A stretch of 64,000 nt of DNA from Ophthalmolycus amberensis (Eukaryota > Chordata > Actinopteri > Perciformes > Zoarcidae): the NCBI GenBank assembly GCA_024529925.1, contig JAFEUB010001482.1, positions 418,501 to 482,500 of the forward strand, given 5' to 3'. Shown here piece after piece: positions 41,099 through 53,409 of this stretch. A program made the translations under genes and the position numbers. The notes under the pieces are model-generated. The model worked only from the letters and a program-made list of their open reading frames with translations, ran no database searches and was not told the origin of the DNA. How positions within the stretch are numbered: position 1 is the stretch's first letter; every line of letters begins with the position of its first letter.

Positions 41099-41126
41099 GG
41101 GGGGGGGGGGGGGGGGGGGGGGGGGG
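41099..41126 (+). repeat. Poly-G tract of 28 bases
   Basis: The longest uninterrupted G run of the window, about 2.1 kb upstream of the onecut start codon. Confidence 0.95.
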
Positions 41127-42100
41127 TTGCATTGATCTTGTTGAGGGACTTTCCAGACTGAAGAGCTGCTTGAGTGAATGGAGGCGCGTGCTGAGTGCTG
41201 ATTAAGAGCTGGGCTAAACACGAACGTCACTTGACAGCATTTATTCCTGAAAGGTTGCACAAGCAGAGTCAGAAAAACTAAAATAAATACAAAAATAGAA
41301 TGTCTGAACACGGGACGTGGTCTGGTGTGGAGATGGCGCACAGCAGAGTGCTAATGGGTAGATTTTTTTTCCCGAGTCAATAAGTCAGTGAGGCGATTTA
41401 CATAATATTCACCCTTAATTCATGTATTAATCACCTCAGGGCCTTCCAGTCTAGTCCTGCACTGATATTAAAAAACAGAAATAAAAATAAAAGTTAGTGC
41501 AGAATTCTACTAATAATAAAAATCATAATAATAGAAGAAACACCCCGAATGTTTATATTATCATTCCATCTCCACGTTCTTCACAGTGACAATAAGCTGC
41601 AACAGCTTCGCTTGTTACATAAAAAAAGAACAAAACGACATTAGCCGCAGCTCGTGAAACCTCCATTGATCAGATCCAATAAACAGCCGAGCGCAGCACA
41701 ATGACCAGGATGTGCGCACATAATTCATAAATTGTGCATGCAATCAGCTGAAGGAGGCTTAACCTGTGGGGTTATGAGAAAGGGAGCATCTCCACCTCCA
41801 CCCCCCCCCCCATCCGTCACCCCTCCCTCCTCCTCCCCCCTCCCCCCGGGAGAGAAAGGGTTAATTGGAGTAGGAATTTCATCGCACATCTGTCAGATTT
41901 TTAAGGCCGTGACGCACTGAAAGCGGAGAGTCAATGTGCGCAAGGGGGAGGAGGAGGAGAAGGAGAAAGAGTTGGTGGTGAGATCGATGAAGTGGCAGGC
42001 AGAGGGAGGGAGGGAGGGAGGGAGGAGGAAAATCTCACGAGATAATGAAAGAAAAAGAGGAGAGCTGCTAGTGTAGAGCAAGAAAAAAACACACACACAC

Positions 42101-43202
42101 ACACACACGAGGCTAGACCCGGAGATTTTTTGGAGTGGAAAACAAAGACCCGAGAATCGGGACCGAAGAGCGCGCGCGAGAGAAACATAGATTTTTCGCC
42201 TGTAACCGCAGATGTTTTTTTTTTTTTTTTTTGCACTCTGGTTTCGGTGAATGTAGCACCCCGGGGCGCGCGGCGGACCAATTGTGTGAATCTGCAGGGC
42301 TGCTCGGCGACACAATCGGAGACATGCACAGGACGGACAACGGCCACGGACGCGCTCTGAGAAGTGGATCATAAAAAGGTAGGATTGAGAAGCTCTACAT
42401 CTGCACATGTCGAGGATTTTGTGTGTGTGTCTCTGGATCGCCATCGTGTTTGCTAGTTAGTTAACGCATCGTTCAGATTCATTGCATGTGGCAGTAAATA
42501 CGCACCCTAATACGCACCTTAATGTCCGGCGCTTCGCATGCGCGCTACTTCTGTATTCATAACTTTGCATAAGAAGGAAAGAAAATCCCATCTTTAAAAT
42601 CAGATGAGATTAGGTCCAAGTGATTAACGGTCCGTGTTTCCTCGCGTGTGGTGGAATATCTCTATTCTTCTATTATTGTTGTTGTCTGGGATGCACCAGT
42701 GTTAATTGGCGCTTGAGGCCGATGACACGAAACGTTATTCGGGTGTTTTTTCCCCCTTCTCTGTGACGGTTAAAGTTTAAAATGCAGCCGGAGTAACAGC
42801 GCCTTTCTTGTCTCAACAGCAGGCACAAAAAGCGAGGCTTCTGCCGAGGGAGGAACGCAGCTGAGCACCAAAGAGACACAAGAGAGAGAGAAAGCCCAGC
42901 GCTGATGCACAAGTGAGAATAAAATCACAGTTTAAGCTCCTGATGCAATTCGCAAACTCGTTTTCTGGGAGTTTGAGGGAGTTCGAAGACAGTACTTAAC
43001 ATTATCAGATAATTAATTAGACACCCCATAAGCCCGGAAATCAATTAATTCACAAATCAATAAATCCATAGTCTGGTGTAACGAGAGACCTTCCAGACTG
43101 TTAGCCCGGCTGCTGAACAACAATAACAAGAAGAGGAGAGCAACGACACAAGGGGGGAGGGGGCGTGCAATAAATACACGTTTATTTGTCGAGCTTTTGA
43201 AG
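42101..43202 (+). promoter_or_regulatory. onecut promoter and 5' UTR zone
   Basis: The sequence upstream of the onecut start is locally GC- and CpG-rich (GCGCGCGCGAG near 42170 and CCCCGGGGCGCGCGGCGG near 42255) and flanked by GA-rich tracts, as expected for a developmental gene's promoter or leader. In the onecut reading frame a TAA stop at 43029-43031 precedes the start codon with no ATG between. No clear TATA box was found and the transcription start is not located. Confidence 0.4.
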
Positions 43203-44271
43203 ATGGATGGGAGTCTAGGGGAGATGTCCCTCCACGGTCACCCCGATCTGGCCCACAGCCAGGACGGCAGGGCCATGCTGCACTCGCGGGACCTCTCGGC
43301 TGCCTTCCCGAGGCCCTCCCTCGGGGGCCCCTCCATGTCCCTGGAGCCCGAGCCCCGTCCGTCGGGCTTCGACCACTCCATGTCGGCACTGGGCTACAGC
43401 GGCGACTCCCCGTCCAGCTCCGGCAGCACCTACACCACCCTGACCCCCTTGCAGCCCTTCGACGACAAGTTCCATCACCACCACCACCACCACCACCCCT
43501 GCCTCCCCGTCAGCAACGTCATCGGCAGCTTCACCCTCATGCGCGAGGACCGGGGCCTCGGCACCAACTTCTACAACCCATACGGCAAGGACCTGGCCAT
43601 GTCCCAGAGCCTGTCGCCCCCGTCCACGGGTTCGGGCCTGGCCTCCTCCATGCACGGCTACGGCAGCTTGGGGAACAGCCCCAACGGCAACGGCGGCCAG
43701 ATGCTCCACGCCGGCTACGACGTCCACGGGGGAAGCCTCTTCTGCCGGACGTCAGATTTTGGCCGCGAGATGTCGCCACCGGGCCTGGGCGGAGGGGACG
43801 TGTCTGTGGGGCATCAGCTGAACAAGATGGAGGCTCACCAGCACGCCCCGGGCCACCACCCTCACATCTACAGCCAGCACTACCAGCCCCACCATCACCC
43901 AAGCCAGCAGGCCTCCAAGATGGGCGAGCACCTGCACTCCTCGTCGTCCGCCATGTCCTCGCCCGGCGAGGGCATGCTGCCGGGCTCGCAGGGCGGCGGC
44001 GGCGGGGAGGAGATCAACACCAGAGACGTGGCCCAGAGGATCATCACCGAGCTGAAGAGGTACAGCATCCCCCAGGCCATCTTCGCCGAGAGGGTTCTCT
44101 GTAGGTCACAGGGCACGCTGTCTGACCTCCTGAGGAACCCCAAGCCCTGGGGCAAGCTCAAGTCCGGCCGCGAGACCTTTAAGAGGATGTCCCGCTGGCT
44201 GCAGGAGCCCGAGTTTCAAAGAATGGCCTCGCTCCGGCTGGAGGGTAAGATCTGGCTTTGCTCTCTATCTG

Positions 44272-44330
<59 letters not shown>

Positions 44331-47300
44331 CCACAACAACAAACAGACACACTCTTTCTCTCCTTGTTTTCCCCAAACACCTTCCTTCTCCATGTCTTCC
44401 AAACACACACACACATAAAAAAATCTCCTCTCCAGCAATCAGTATGCAGCTCAGGTCGAGACATGAGGAAAAGCTAAAGCATCATACTGATGTTTCCTCC
44501 TCTTCACGCCACTGTGAATGCACCACTGGTTTGTCTGTTGTCTCAAACAGCATGGACAATGAGAACTTAGCAGCACATTGAGGACAGTTTGAGCCAGAGA
44601 GGGCCATATGTGCCATTCCTTTGTTTACTTTGCTCCCAAACAGCTCTTATTGATTTGTACAGTAGCTCCAATAAAAAAAAGAGCGAAAAAGCCACAGACA
44701 TTTGCCCTCCTCTTAAATGAACCATGAAGATCAGCGCGAGCAGCGGTTGGCAATTTAATCGCTTTTGAAGCCCACAAAATAATTTGTGCAGATATGCCAC
44801 TCTGGAGCGATTGATTACTCCGAGCAGTGATTTATGTCGGCCCGGTGTGCGGCTGAAGTTGAGTTTGGCAAGGCAGCTGATGCAAATGAGGCTTGAGCTT
44901 CTGCCAGACGTCTTTTATCAACGTCGTCACCGAGGGCAATTACCGCGAGGCTAAATACGAACGTGGTCCTGCTCGCAGGTTCGTGAGAGTCTTCATATCT
45001 GGAAAAACAAGAGCTTATTGCTCAACTGGAGATCGAGCAGTGCAGGGAGAGGAAATGAAGTGACTTTTTCGATTGTCAAAAAAAGTCACTTAATGCTTCT
45101 CAAATGTGAGAATTTACTGCCTTTTTGTTTTATATTATTTGCAAATTAAATACGTTTTGGAGTTTTTGGACTGTTGGTCAGACAAAAACAATTTGAAGAT
45201 TTCACTTTGAATTTTTCTAAATTTTCTGACATTTTATAAACTTTGGTTGTAGGAATATTTGGAAAAAAATACTAAAGAAATGAAGGAAAAAACCTTTGGT
45301 TGTGAGCAGAGTAGTCGATTTATTCAGATTTCACAGGGTAAAGATTTTTCTTTTTTGAAAGGCACATTGTAATCTGCTGCCTGACATTTAATATTCTTTG
45401 GGGATGTGGATGGAAGACACGACAGCACGCGCTGTACAGTGCCGCGTTACAGTGTTGTCCCTCCACAGGGACCGAGGGCCCATCTGATACACGGAGCACA
45501 GAAAGAGATCCAAGTGAACACAGTAATGTGAGACGAGCACAGACCAGTGTGTGTGTGCGTGTGCGTGTGTGTGTGTGTCTGCAAGTGGTGTGCTCACTGC
45601 GGGGGTCTGTGAGTAGGACGTGTGTGTGAGCCTGCCCAGTTGATCACTGCGTTTTTGCTCTCTGTCAGCAGCTCCGCTGATTAAGCCAACAACACAATGG
45701 AGTTCATAGGTAATGATTGTGCACTCTTGCAATCCCTTCACAATTATTGATCTTTGATTGTTCTGCTCTGAGAGCACATGTGTACGTCGCACCCAAACCT
45801 CTTATCTAAAGACGAGTTATCTGTTTGTTTGTTTTTTGCTCTGCAATTTGACAGAAATGTTTGCTTTTGATGAATCTAATCCCGCGACGTGTGTGAATGC
45901 TTTGTATGCAAAGGGCCTCTGACTGTCACACAGAATAAAAACAACGTAATCTTCCTCGTGATGAAAAACAGCTCTTTGTTCCCATTTGAGCAGATTTTAT
46001 TTTTCTCTAATCACCAAATCATTCTGTCTTCGTTTTGCAGAATCTTTTGTTTCCTCGTCTTTCACAAACACAAACATTATTTATTTTAACGAGTCGGCGC
46101 TCCGGAGTCCGAGCAGCAGATCAATCGGGCTCATAAAAAACTAAAGTCCCGTTCACAGAGAAGTGTGCTAATGTTTGACAACGCTGCTCCCACACTCTGA
46201 AATTGCATATTTAGTTCTTGGCAAAGCCACAATTTGGACAGCTCGGCACTTTTTCCACATAACCTACTTTCCGAAGGGGGTTGTTGTTTCCCCCCCACCT
46301 CTCCATCCCCCTTCTGGCCAACCCCCTTTTGTTTAATTACAAGCCTCTATTGATTTCCATGGGAAAGAGCAGCACGCCTTGCCCACACACACGTCGGCCG
46401 CATCGGCGAATCGAGACTGGAATTAGAATGCGTGGTGCCCTGCGCTCAGTCTGAAGATAGCTCAAGTGCTCTCTGCTTCACGCCTCAAGTTTTAAGATGA
46501 TCCTCCTTCATGCAGCACTCGCTTAAATACATAGAAGGCCCCTCAGTGTCAGCCAGCGGTGCTGTGTTATTTCCATAACCATGCCTGTGACGTACGGAGG
46601 GGCTGCGGAGCTCTCCGTGTCCGGGTGCTCAGTAATTTTGGAAATGTAGCTGCTGCCATTTTGTCTTTTTTTTTCTTCCAAATAAGACGTTTTGCTAAAC
46701 ACGGAGGAGGTGGTCCCTCGGATTTATCCGCAGTATCTTGTTTGTGTGTGTGTGTACTCTATGGATTACTGCGCCGTATATGAGATGCATCTCTCGCCCA
46801 ACCTCAGGCTGTGGAGGAGGCAATCAGGATTTAGTCGCAGAAGAAGGCAGGAGAAAGACCACACAGCCATGCTCGGACACTTAAAGTCAAGGAGGGTTGG
46901 GGTGGGGTGGGGTGGGGGGGGGGGGGGGGATCAGAGACTATAACTTTAAAGATGATGGCCGAAGCCCTTGACTAAAGGTCTAAATGAATAAGAAAGGTCA
47001 ATGCGGTTTACGTGTCGGCTCCAGCGCCTGCACCACCCCCACAGTGATGAAAGCCACAGAGCCTCGTCCACCTCTCGCTGCGTACAGTTCACATTCTGCT
47101 AGCGAGGCTCAAAGGTCAAAGCAGATTCCATTTGCATAGCAGGAATTTGCAAACAGGCCGACGTGGCGTACACCTAACAAACAGGGTTGTTGGTTTTTTT
47201 TTTGTTTTCTTTTTTTTTTACATCTAGCTCTTGCAGCTCCCCCCACTCCGGCGCTGGAGGGGTTAACCAGCCTCTGTGGGTCGAGGAGTCTGAGCTGCAC

Positions 47301-48213
47301 AGATTTAATCAATAATTTCTATCAGCCCCTGGCCCATGAAATCAGCAGGGGGTGGGCTGGGGGCTGCAGGGTGGGGGGTGTTGAGGGTGGAGGGTGGGGG
47401 CTGTTCTGGCTGGAAGGGGGGGGGGGGGGTGTAGGTTGAGACGCCGGGGGGTAGGGAAAGGGCTTTCGATCACGTTTCAGCAACACGAGACAGGGGCATA
47501 CATCATGATTAGGGGCCGTTCCCACGATCATAAGAAGCCTATAGGGGAATATTTATGTCTCCAGGAGTAGCCCCAGCGCCGGGGATTTATAGCATGGTAA
47601 TTGTACGCCTTTTACACATGATTACAGCATAAGGAAGCATTTACTTAATGGTCGGCGTTATGATGGTCAGAAAGGGAGGCTGAGGCTGAGGCTGAGGCTG
47701 GAGGAGGAGAGCGGCAGGACACCCCGACTCCCAACAAGCCATAAATCCACGATACAAGCGAGCCAGCCAGCACCATCATGTCATCCCTTTCATTACTACA
47801 TGAGCTGAGAGTGCACCGCTGTACATACCGTCCACAGCTGCAGCCCAACACCCAACCCCAGAAATATTGACGTGGTGGAATGGTGTAACGCCCGTGAAAA
47901 ATGTAGCATTTGGTGAAAAAAAAAAATTTCACTTGTTCATATTGACATGCCGCTGACATCTTGGCCTGTTCAGATTTTAATGAGACGTGGCTCGATAACT
48001 CTCAGAAATGCAAACGAGCTCTGGGGGCCCAAAAGCTAACAGGCACCTGTAATCTGGAGCTGACAACGGTGCATCCCCGAGTCAAAACATCTCCTTCAGA
48101 TAATGATTTCAGAGGGAGAGGACGGGGACATCACCCACAGATTTATTCATGTCCAGTTGAGTACTTAAGTTTCAGAAACTCAGCTGGATGTCAGAGCAAT
48201 CAAAGTCCAACGC

Positions 48214-48248
<35 letters not shown>

Positions 48249-48540
48249 CTCCCCACCCGGCAACTGATGCTGCTGTTGTGATGGCACTCGTCTGGAAAAG
48301 ACGGCAGTAAGGTCACACTTATTTCTCAAGCGCTTCTGCTAATGAGAGAAATTTGCCGCTGTGAGTTTGAGTGAAGAGCCGGTCATACAGTAAACATCAT
48401 CCCTCGCCGCGTGAGATGTTTCTCAATGGGAAGATGTAAGCCAATCAATCGATCGACTCAGCGCTGCTTTTAAGAGGAAAAAAAGGCAGCGGCTCTGGTT
48501 TATATAATGTATGTCTGTAGCATGAGGGAGTTTGATTGCC

Positions 48541-48575
<35 letters not shown>

Positions 48576-51284
48576 TGGAAATATGGGATTTCAAGGTTAT
48601 TGCTTCGTGCTGATTTTTTCATCTAATCAGATCATTTTGTTCAATAATAAGAGAACCATGAACATAAAGAAATCTGCCTGCGCAGCAAGATTCCTCCAGA
48701 AAGCAGCTTGTTTTCTATAAACATTTTCTATAAAATAAGGTGTCGTTCTTCGTGGTTCCTTTGCTGCGTTCTGCCTTTTTCATGTCTTGTTCCAAAATAC
48801 AGACGTTGATTTCTGGAAACTTTCTGTAAAGAAACACGTATTTGTGTAGGAAACAGGTTTGAATAATCTCTCCTGAGAAAATATAACATTCAAGACTCTT
48901 TTCCAAAACAAAAATTTCTTTTTTTGGCATGTCAGATATCATGGACACTAAATAGAAAAATAGTTTAAATTAGGGCGGCAACTAGCAATTATTTTCTCGC
49001 TGAATTGATAAAATAGCATGTCAGGAAAAAGTGGAAAATGACCTTCCCAGTTTCTCAAAGTCCAGGGCGATGTCTTCAAATGTCAGTCCAAAACCAAAAC
49101 ATAAACATAAAAAAGCAGGAAATCTCCATATTTGAGAGGCTGAAAAAAGCATTTTCTGACACTTTTGCATGAAAATATAGCTTAATTAATCAAGGACAAA
49201 TCGATTACTAGATTAAGCTCTATTTTTAATATTGAAAACATTATTTATATGCAGCAAAAGAGAAAGAAAATAGACTTTTTGTTCAGATTCCAGACTTCCA
49301 GGCACTCAACAAAGGTCCAGCACCAGTCCACCGGTCCCCCCTTTGCGCGTGTGTGTGTGTGTGTGTGTGTGTATTTGTGCGTTGGTGTGAATGTGCATGC
49401 TCCGTTGTGTTGTCTGCACATACACCAGTGCTTACACTTAGAAACGCATTTGATACCATCAGCAAAACAGTCGCTCAACCGCACAGTGCTGATTGAGACC
49501 TCTTAAAAGTGTGCATTTAGGTAATTGCACGACTCCCCCCCCCAAATATGTTTTAGCCCACTTAAGGCTTCTAAACACCCTGGGCAATGCCGACTCTGCT
49601 TGTTTCACTCACCCCTGACGTAACCTGCCTTTAATAGAAAATAAATTAGTTCCCCCCTAAAGTGATTATTACTCACTCGCTCCCGCCACATGTAAATGAC
49701 TTTTATGAGAAACTAATGATGTTGAAGTGTCCACTAAGGGAAAGGGAAGAGAGGTAGAGGTAGGAGATGGACAGAGAAAGAGAGGAGGGGAGGAAGAGGA
49801 GGGGAGGAAGGGGAGGGGAAGTTGGCTCGGTACACAAAGGCAGAGGTTGGTGTCGTGTTTCCTGTAAATACAGAATTACAGCGTGTTGGAGGTGAAAGGT
49901 TCAGCGATGGGTCTGCAGAGAGGAACATGCAGCCTGAATTCAAAATGCTCGTCTGATTCTCAAAATGGAATCTGAGCTCAACCCACACACACATCAGGCT
50001 ATTTTCTCCTTCCTCACTTGAACTCTTTTCTCTCTTTTTTTTTTTTTTTTGCTTCTTAAATTTCAGACTTTTTCGTGAGGAAATATTGATTGTATAATTG
50101 GACGGGTTGCTGCAGCGGTGTTTAACCCAGACCTTGTGTTGCGGTTGGTGTAAGCAAGACTTCATCACCTCTATCACCACTTAAAAAGTTTGAATACGGC
50201 CAACTTCGACACTCGGATAATATATCCTCTGTGGTGTGAAACAGATACAGAAATACAGGATCTTAAGTAAGGCAGAGTCCGACAACTTTACTGATCAGTT
50301 GAATTTAAAGTCATCGTTTTGAGTGCCGGACTAATCTGTAAATTCATGTATCTGCTGTTTTTCTTTGGTGTAGATTGCAGTTTCAAATGGAAAACAGATA
50401 TGGACGAGTGAAAGCCAGAATCCATAATTTTGTAATAGATTTAACGACAAATAAGCTGCAGAAATGACATCGCAGCAAAAGAAAAACGCTTTTTGTCTGA
50501 AAGTAATTTCCATCGGGTTCGTCAGTACTTTTGCAAGATGAGAGCGTTGTTGTGCATCTGTTTGTGTGTTTGGATGTGATTGTTCTTTTTGGACATTGTC
50601 GGTGGATGACAACAACCAGATTTTGCACTTTGTCTTCAGGCCAGACATGTAAAGAAACACACTGTTCTCCAAGAGGAAGAGTGTAATGAAAACCATGAAG
50701 AGCTTTGGCCTGAATGAAGTGATTTTTTCCCAGCAGCCTCCAGCAGCTCACTGTTAATAGGATGTGATAGGTTGAACATCTTGATTCCTTTACTGCACAA
50801 TGAAACAAGTTGCTGATTCATCTCTTTTAACTAATCAAAGTTGCTGAGCTAATCTGTTTTCTTTCAACAAATCCACTTTCCCGCCGCTTAATCCATTTGT
50901 CCTAGTTAGCCAGCCGCTCTGTTAGCCAACCTTTTTCCTTTTTTAAATTCATCTCTTATCCATCTGGTTGCAGCCTGCAAGCGGAAGGAGCAGGAGCAGA
51001 GCAAGCTGGAGCGGAACCAGGGCCCGAAGCGCACCCGGCTGGTGTTCACGGACCTGCAGCGCCGCACCCTCTTGGCCATCTTCAGGGAGAACCACCGCCC
51101 GACCAAAGAGCTGCAGATCACCATCTCCCAGCAGCTGGGCCTGGAGCTCTCCACCGTCAGCAACTTCTTCATGAACGCCCGCCGACGCAACGTCAACAAG
51201 TGGGCGGACGAGGGCCGTCCCTCCTCCACGGGCTCCTCGGGCTCCAGCGTCTCCTCCTCCGCCGTGTCCTGCAGCACGGCATGA
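43203..51284 (+). CDS. onecutl: ONECUT-family CUT-homeodomain transcription factor
   Basis: Two coding exons, 43203-44244 and 50974-51284, join in phase 1 (LRLE|ACKRKEQ) to give 450 aa. ONECUT factors bind ATTGAT-type sites and control neural, retinal, liver and pancreas development. Residues 75-90 (STYTTLTPLQPFDDKF) and 108-115 (GSFTLMRE) are family signatures of the N-terminal region, with an eight-His run at 91-98. The single CUT domain is at about 269-345 (INTRDVAQRI, SIPQAIFAERVLCRSQGTLS, LLRNPKPW, WLQEPEFQRM). The homeodomain at about 365-424 carries FFMNARRR, the ONECUT-specific Phe48/Met50 version of helix 3. The ATG has a strong context (AAGATGG) and is the first in frame after an upstream stop. 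The N-terminus differs from ONECUT1, 2 and 3, and the tail is Ser-rich (ends SCSTA). The family is certain; the symbol onecutl is my best match, not proven. Confidence 0.88.
44275..44326 (+). repeat. (CA)n next to the onecut donor site
   Basis: A 52-base pure CA run inside the intron, 30 bases downstream of the exon 1 splice donor. Confidence 0.95.
45085..45245 (-). repeat. Reverse copy of the GGGCGGCAACTA-family repeat
   Basis: The plus-strand order CTCAAATGTGAGAATTTACTG, TGGACTGTTGGTCAGACAAAA, ATTTGAAGATTTCAC and TTTTCTGACATTTTATA is the reverse complement of the middle and end of the repeat at 48965-49225 and its relatives. Confidence 0.55.
48965..49225 (+). repeat. Dispersed fish repeat (GGGCGGCAACTA family)
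   Basis: It starts TAGGGCGGCAACTAGCAATT, has ATGTCAGGAAAAAGTG and TCTTCAAATGTC in the middle, TCCATATTTGAGAGGCTG later, and ends in ATCGATTACTAGATTAA. I recognise this order from a repeat that is abundant in teleost genomes. Related fragments are at about 45085-45245 (reverse), 61125-61290 and, more weakly, 29450-29560. Confidence 0.65.
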
Positions 51285-53409
51285 TGACGGACCGCCGAGG
51301 AGGTGCGGTGGGGAGGGGCGCCGAAAGGGAGCAAGGGGGGCACATAGACTGGTCTAGGCAGAGATCAGCCGTCATAAATGTCCTCCTCGTTATCAGAAGG
51401 AGCGACGGAGCCGAGCTGTTATAGATGATTTTATGAAGATGAAGCATTTTGTTTTTCCCAAACCAAAGTTGATCGCTCCCTTGAAATAGAAGGGGGGCGA
51501 TACCCAGAGTGATACGACCGCAGGATGCGAGGTCCTGCTTGTATAGTCGAGGGTGCAACGATGATTTGACTCAAAGAAAGAGTCACACCCTCACATAGAC
51601 GCCATCTCATTGCATTATTTTGATTATCTAGATTAGAGATAATGAGGGTATTACAAATCAGGAGGAAGCATATTTTGGTGTACCTTCTAATCTATAGCCG
51701 TCTCTCCAAACGTGAAGAATCAAGAGGTGGCGTTTGCTCACGCGTGGCGAGCTCCATCGTGTATCTTCTAAATCAAAAGTGTTCACCATCATCCAAAGAC
51801 GTTAATCCTCCCCCGATGTCCTTATGGTCCTGTTTTTTCCTCAAGAATCAAGGTGAAAGAGGAAGAAAAAGGCCTTTTATTCTTTTTAACCCAGTTTTCT
51901 GTTTTTTCTGTTTTTCCCGAAGTACCTAATTCTCCTTTCTTAGCATGTGTTACCATGGTGATGGTTCCCAGGACTGTACGCCGTTGTTCCACGTTTTCGG
52001 GAGCCTGGAATTATCAGGAGGGGTTATGTAGCACCCGTGACTCCCAGCCGTCAATCATTATACCCCTCAAACGGGAGAGCCCGTCCCCCTGTGTTTGGCG
52101 AAGATGGTCCCGCCTCGAATGAATCAGAGTTCTCGAGGGGGGGGGGGAACCAGGACCGGATCAATAAACACAAAGGAGGGATGCAGAAACGGACTTGTCG
52201 GTGCAACTGTCTAGCTTTAAGACTCTGACTGAGCTTCCAATCGAAAGCTCCACAGCCATTTTTTTGACTCAAAAATCAAGCCAAAAAAAAAAAAAAAAAA
52301 AGAAGAAGAAGAAACACAACCTTTGAACACAAAGGCTCCGTGGGGAAGAGCTACACCCGACACAATGTATAGTGACATTGTAGTATTTGTTTTTCCACTC
52401 ATTTCAAAATAACTGTACACACCTCTGCTCCATCACGAAACCTCTTCTCCTTTTTTTTTTTTTTACAGATGTCTAGAAAATGGAGGAATGTGATTCTTTC
52501 AGCCCTTTTTGTACAGATTTCAAGCACATCGCTCTATTTATAGAAACACGATGGAGGTGCGGGGCAGTTTGTTTCAGCCCTGCTGACGTACAAGGTCATT
52601 TTTTTGGTCCACAAAGGAACGGCTTTAACATGCCTCCTTATAGCCGATAGTTAAATCAAACCAAGAACGTCTCAAATGCAATTGCTGATCTGATCAATGT
52701 ATTTATTACTGAATTTGTGTATTTATTGTTTTCCCTTTCTTTCTTTCCTCTATTTATTTGGTTATTTATTTATGCTATCTATATACTGTAAGTATTTATT
52801 TAACAATGCTCTGTATGTCTGTGTGAAACTGAAGACTTTTTCTGATGGGCACTTTTAGCTGTAGAATCCCATCGTAATACCAAAGATTAACATTGCCTCC
52901 CTGAATGTACGCCCTGAATCCCTGAACCCAGTACCCGATCCCGACCTGATCCCACCCCGATTCAGCCCGACCCACCCAGTGATGTTGCGTATCTCTCTCT
53001 ATCTTTAAGGCCTGGCCTTTGTTTTCTGTTTTTTTTTTGCTTTCTTTTTTGTAGAATAATGGGGATTTCTTTACTCTTGCAAATGTCTCTGCGGTCAGCT
53101 CTTAACGCCAAGGCCAAAGCTTGTTTGAATGTTGTGATAATATTTATAATTAATGCTATGAATAATAACGATGATGATGTGGCATCCCATAGGTTCACAG
53201 GTTGCTCGTAAAGTTGTGTTCAGAGCAATGCCATCTGGCGGAGAGTGTAAAGTGTCTGAGGACCCACTTAAAGCCGTCTGAAGCCACCATTGAGTGCCAC
53301 CCCCCCATCCCCCTCACCTGCCCCCCCTCCCCAATGGAGTGCAGACACTCCTGTCTATGTCCAACTCAGTGTGATCTCACCGTCCTCCACATGCCCAGCC
53401 CTTCTGCCA

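Larger units (their letters stand above)
36101..42100. other. Gene desert, segment 4, upstream of onecut
   Basis: No coding exon is recognised. The DNA is mostly AT-rich with islands that look regulatory (36181-36345 and 39340-39480; see findings). Simple sequence includes a poly-C run (36639-36654), (CA)n at 36393-36431, (GT)n at about 38982-39024 and the longest poly-G run of the window at 41099-41126. A fish repeat tail with GTAAT units lies at 38131-38178. Confidence 0.5.
44245..50973 (+). other. onecut intron 1
   Basis: The 6.7-kb intron has donor GAGG|GTAAGA and acceptor TTGCAG at 50968-50973. A (CA)n run begins 30 bases after the donor (44275-44326). Other simple tracts are (GT)n at about 45549-45578, (CA)n at 48218-48246, (GT)n at 48543-48572 and 49349-49372, and poly-G at 46914-46929 and 47416-47429. 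Two copies of one dispersed repeat lie in opposite orientation (about 45085-45245 minus, 48965-49225 plus). Several islands look like regulatory DNA (44730-44960, 46195-46400, 47510-47645). No further coding exon is recognised. Confidence 0.6.

Noticed and set aside
17059..42100. A golph3l or other conserved neighbour hidden in the desert
   Set aside because: I looked for GOLPH3-type and other neighbour motifs in the frames on both strands and recognised none; a translated database search would be decisive.
43215..43902. Minus-strand open frames of 170 and 121 codons
   Set aside because: They are antisense shadows of GC-rich onecut exon 1, which has clear family motifs on the plus strand.
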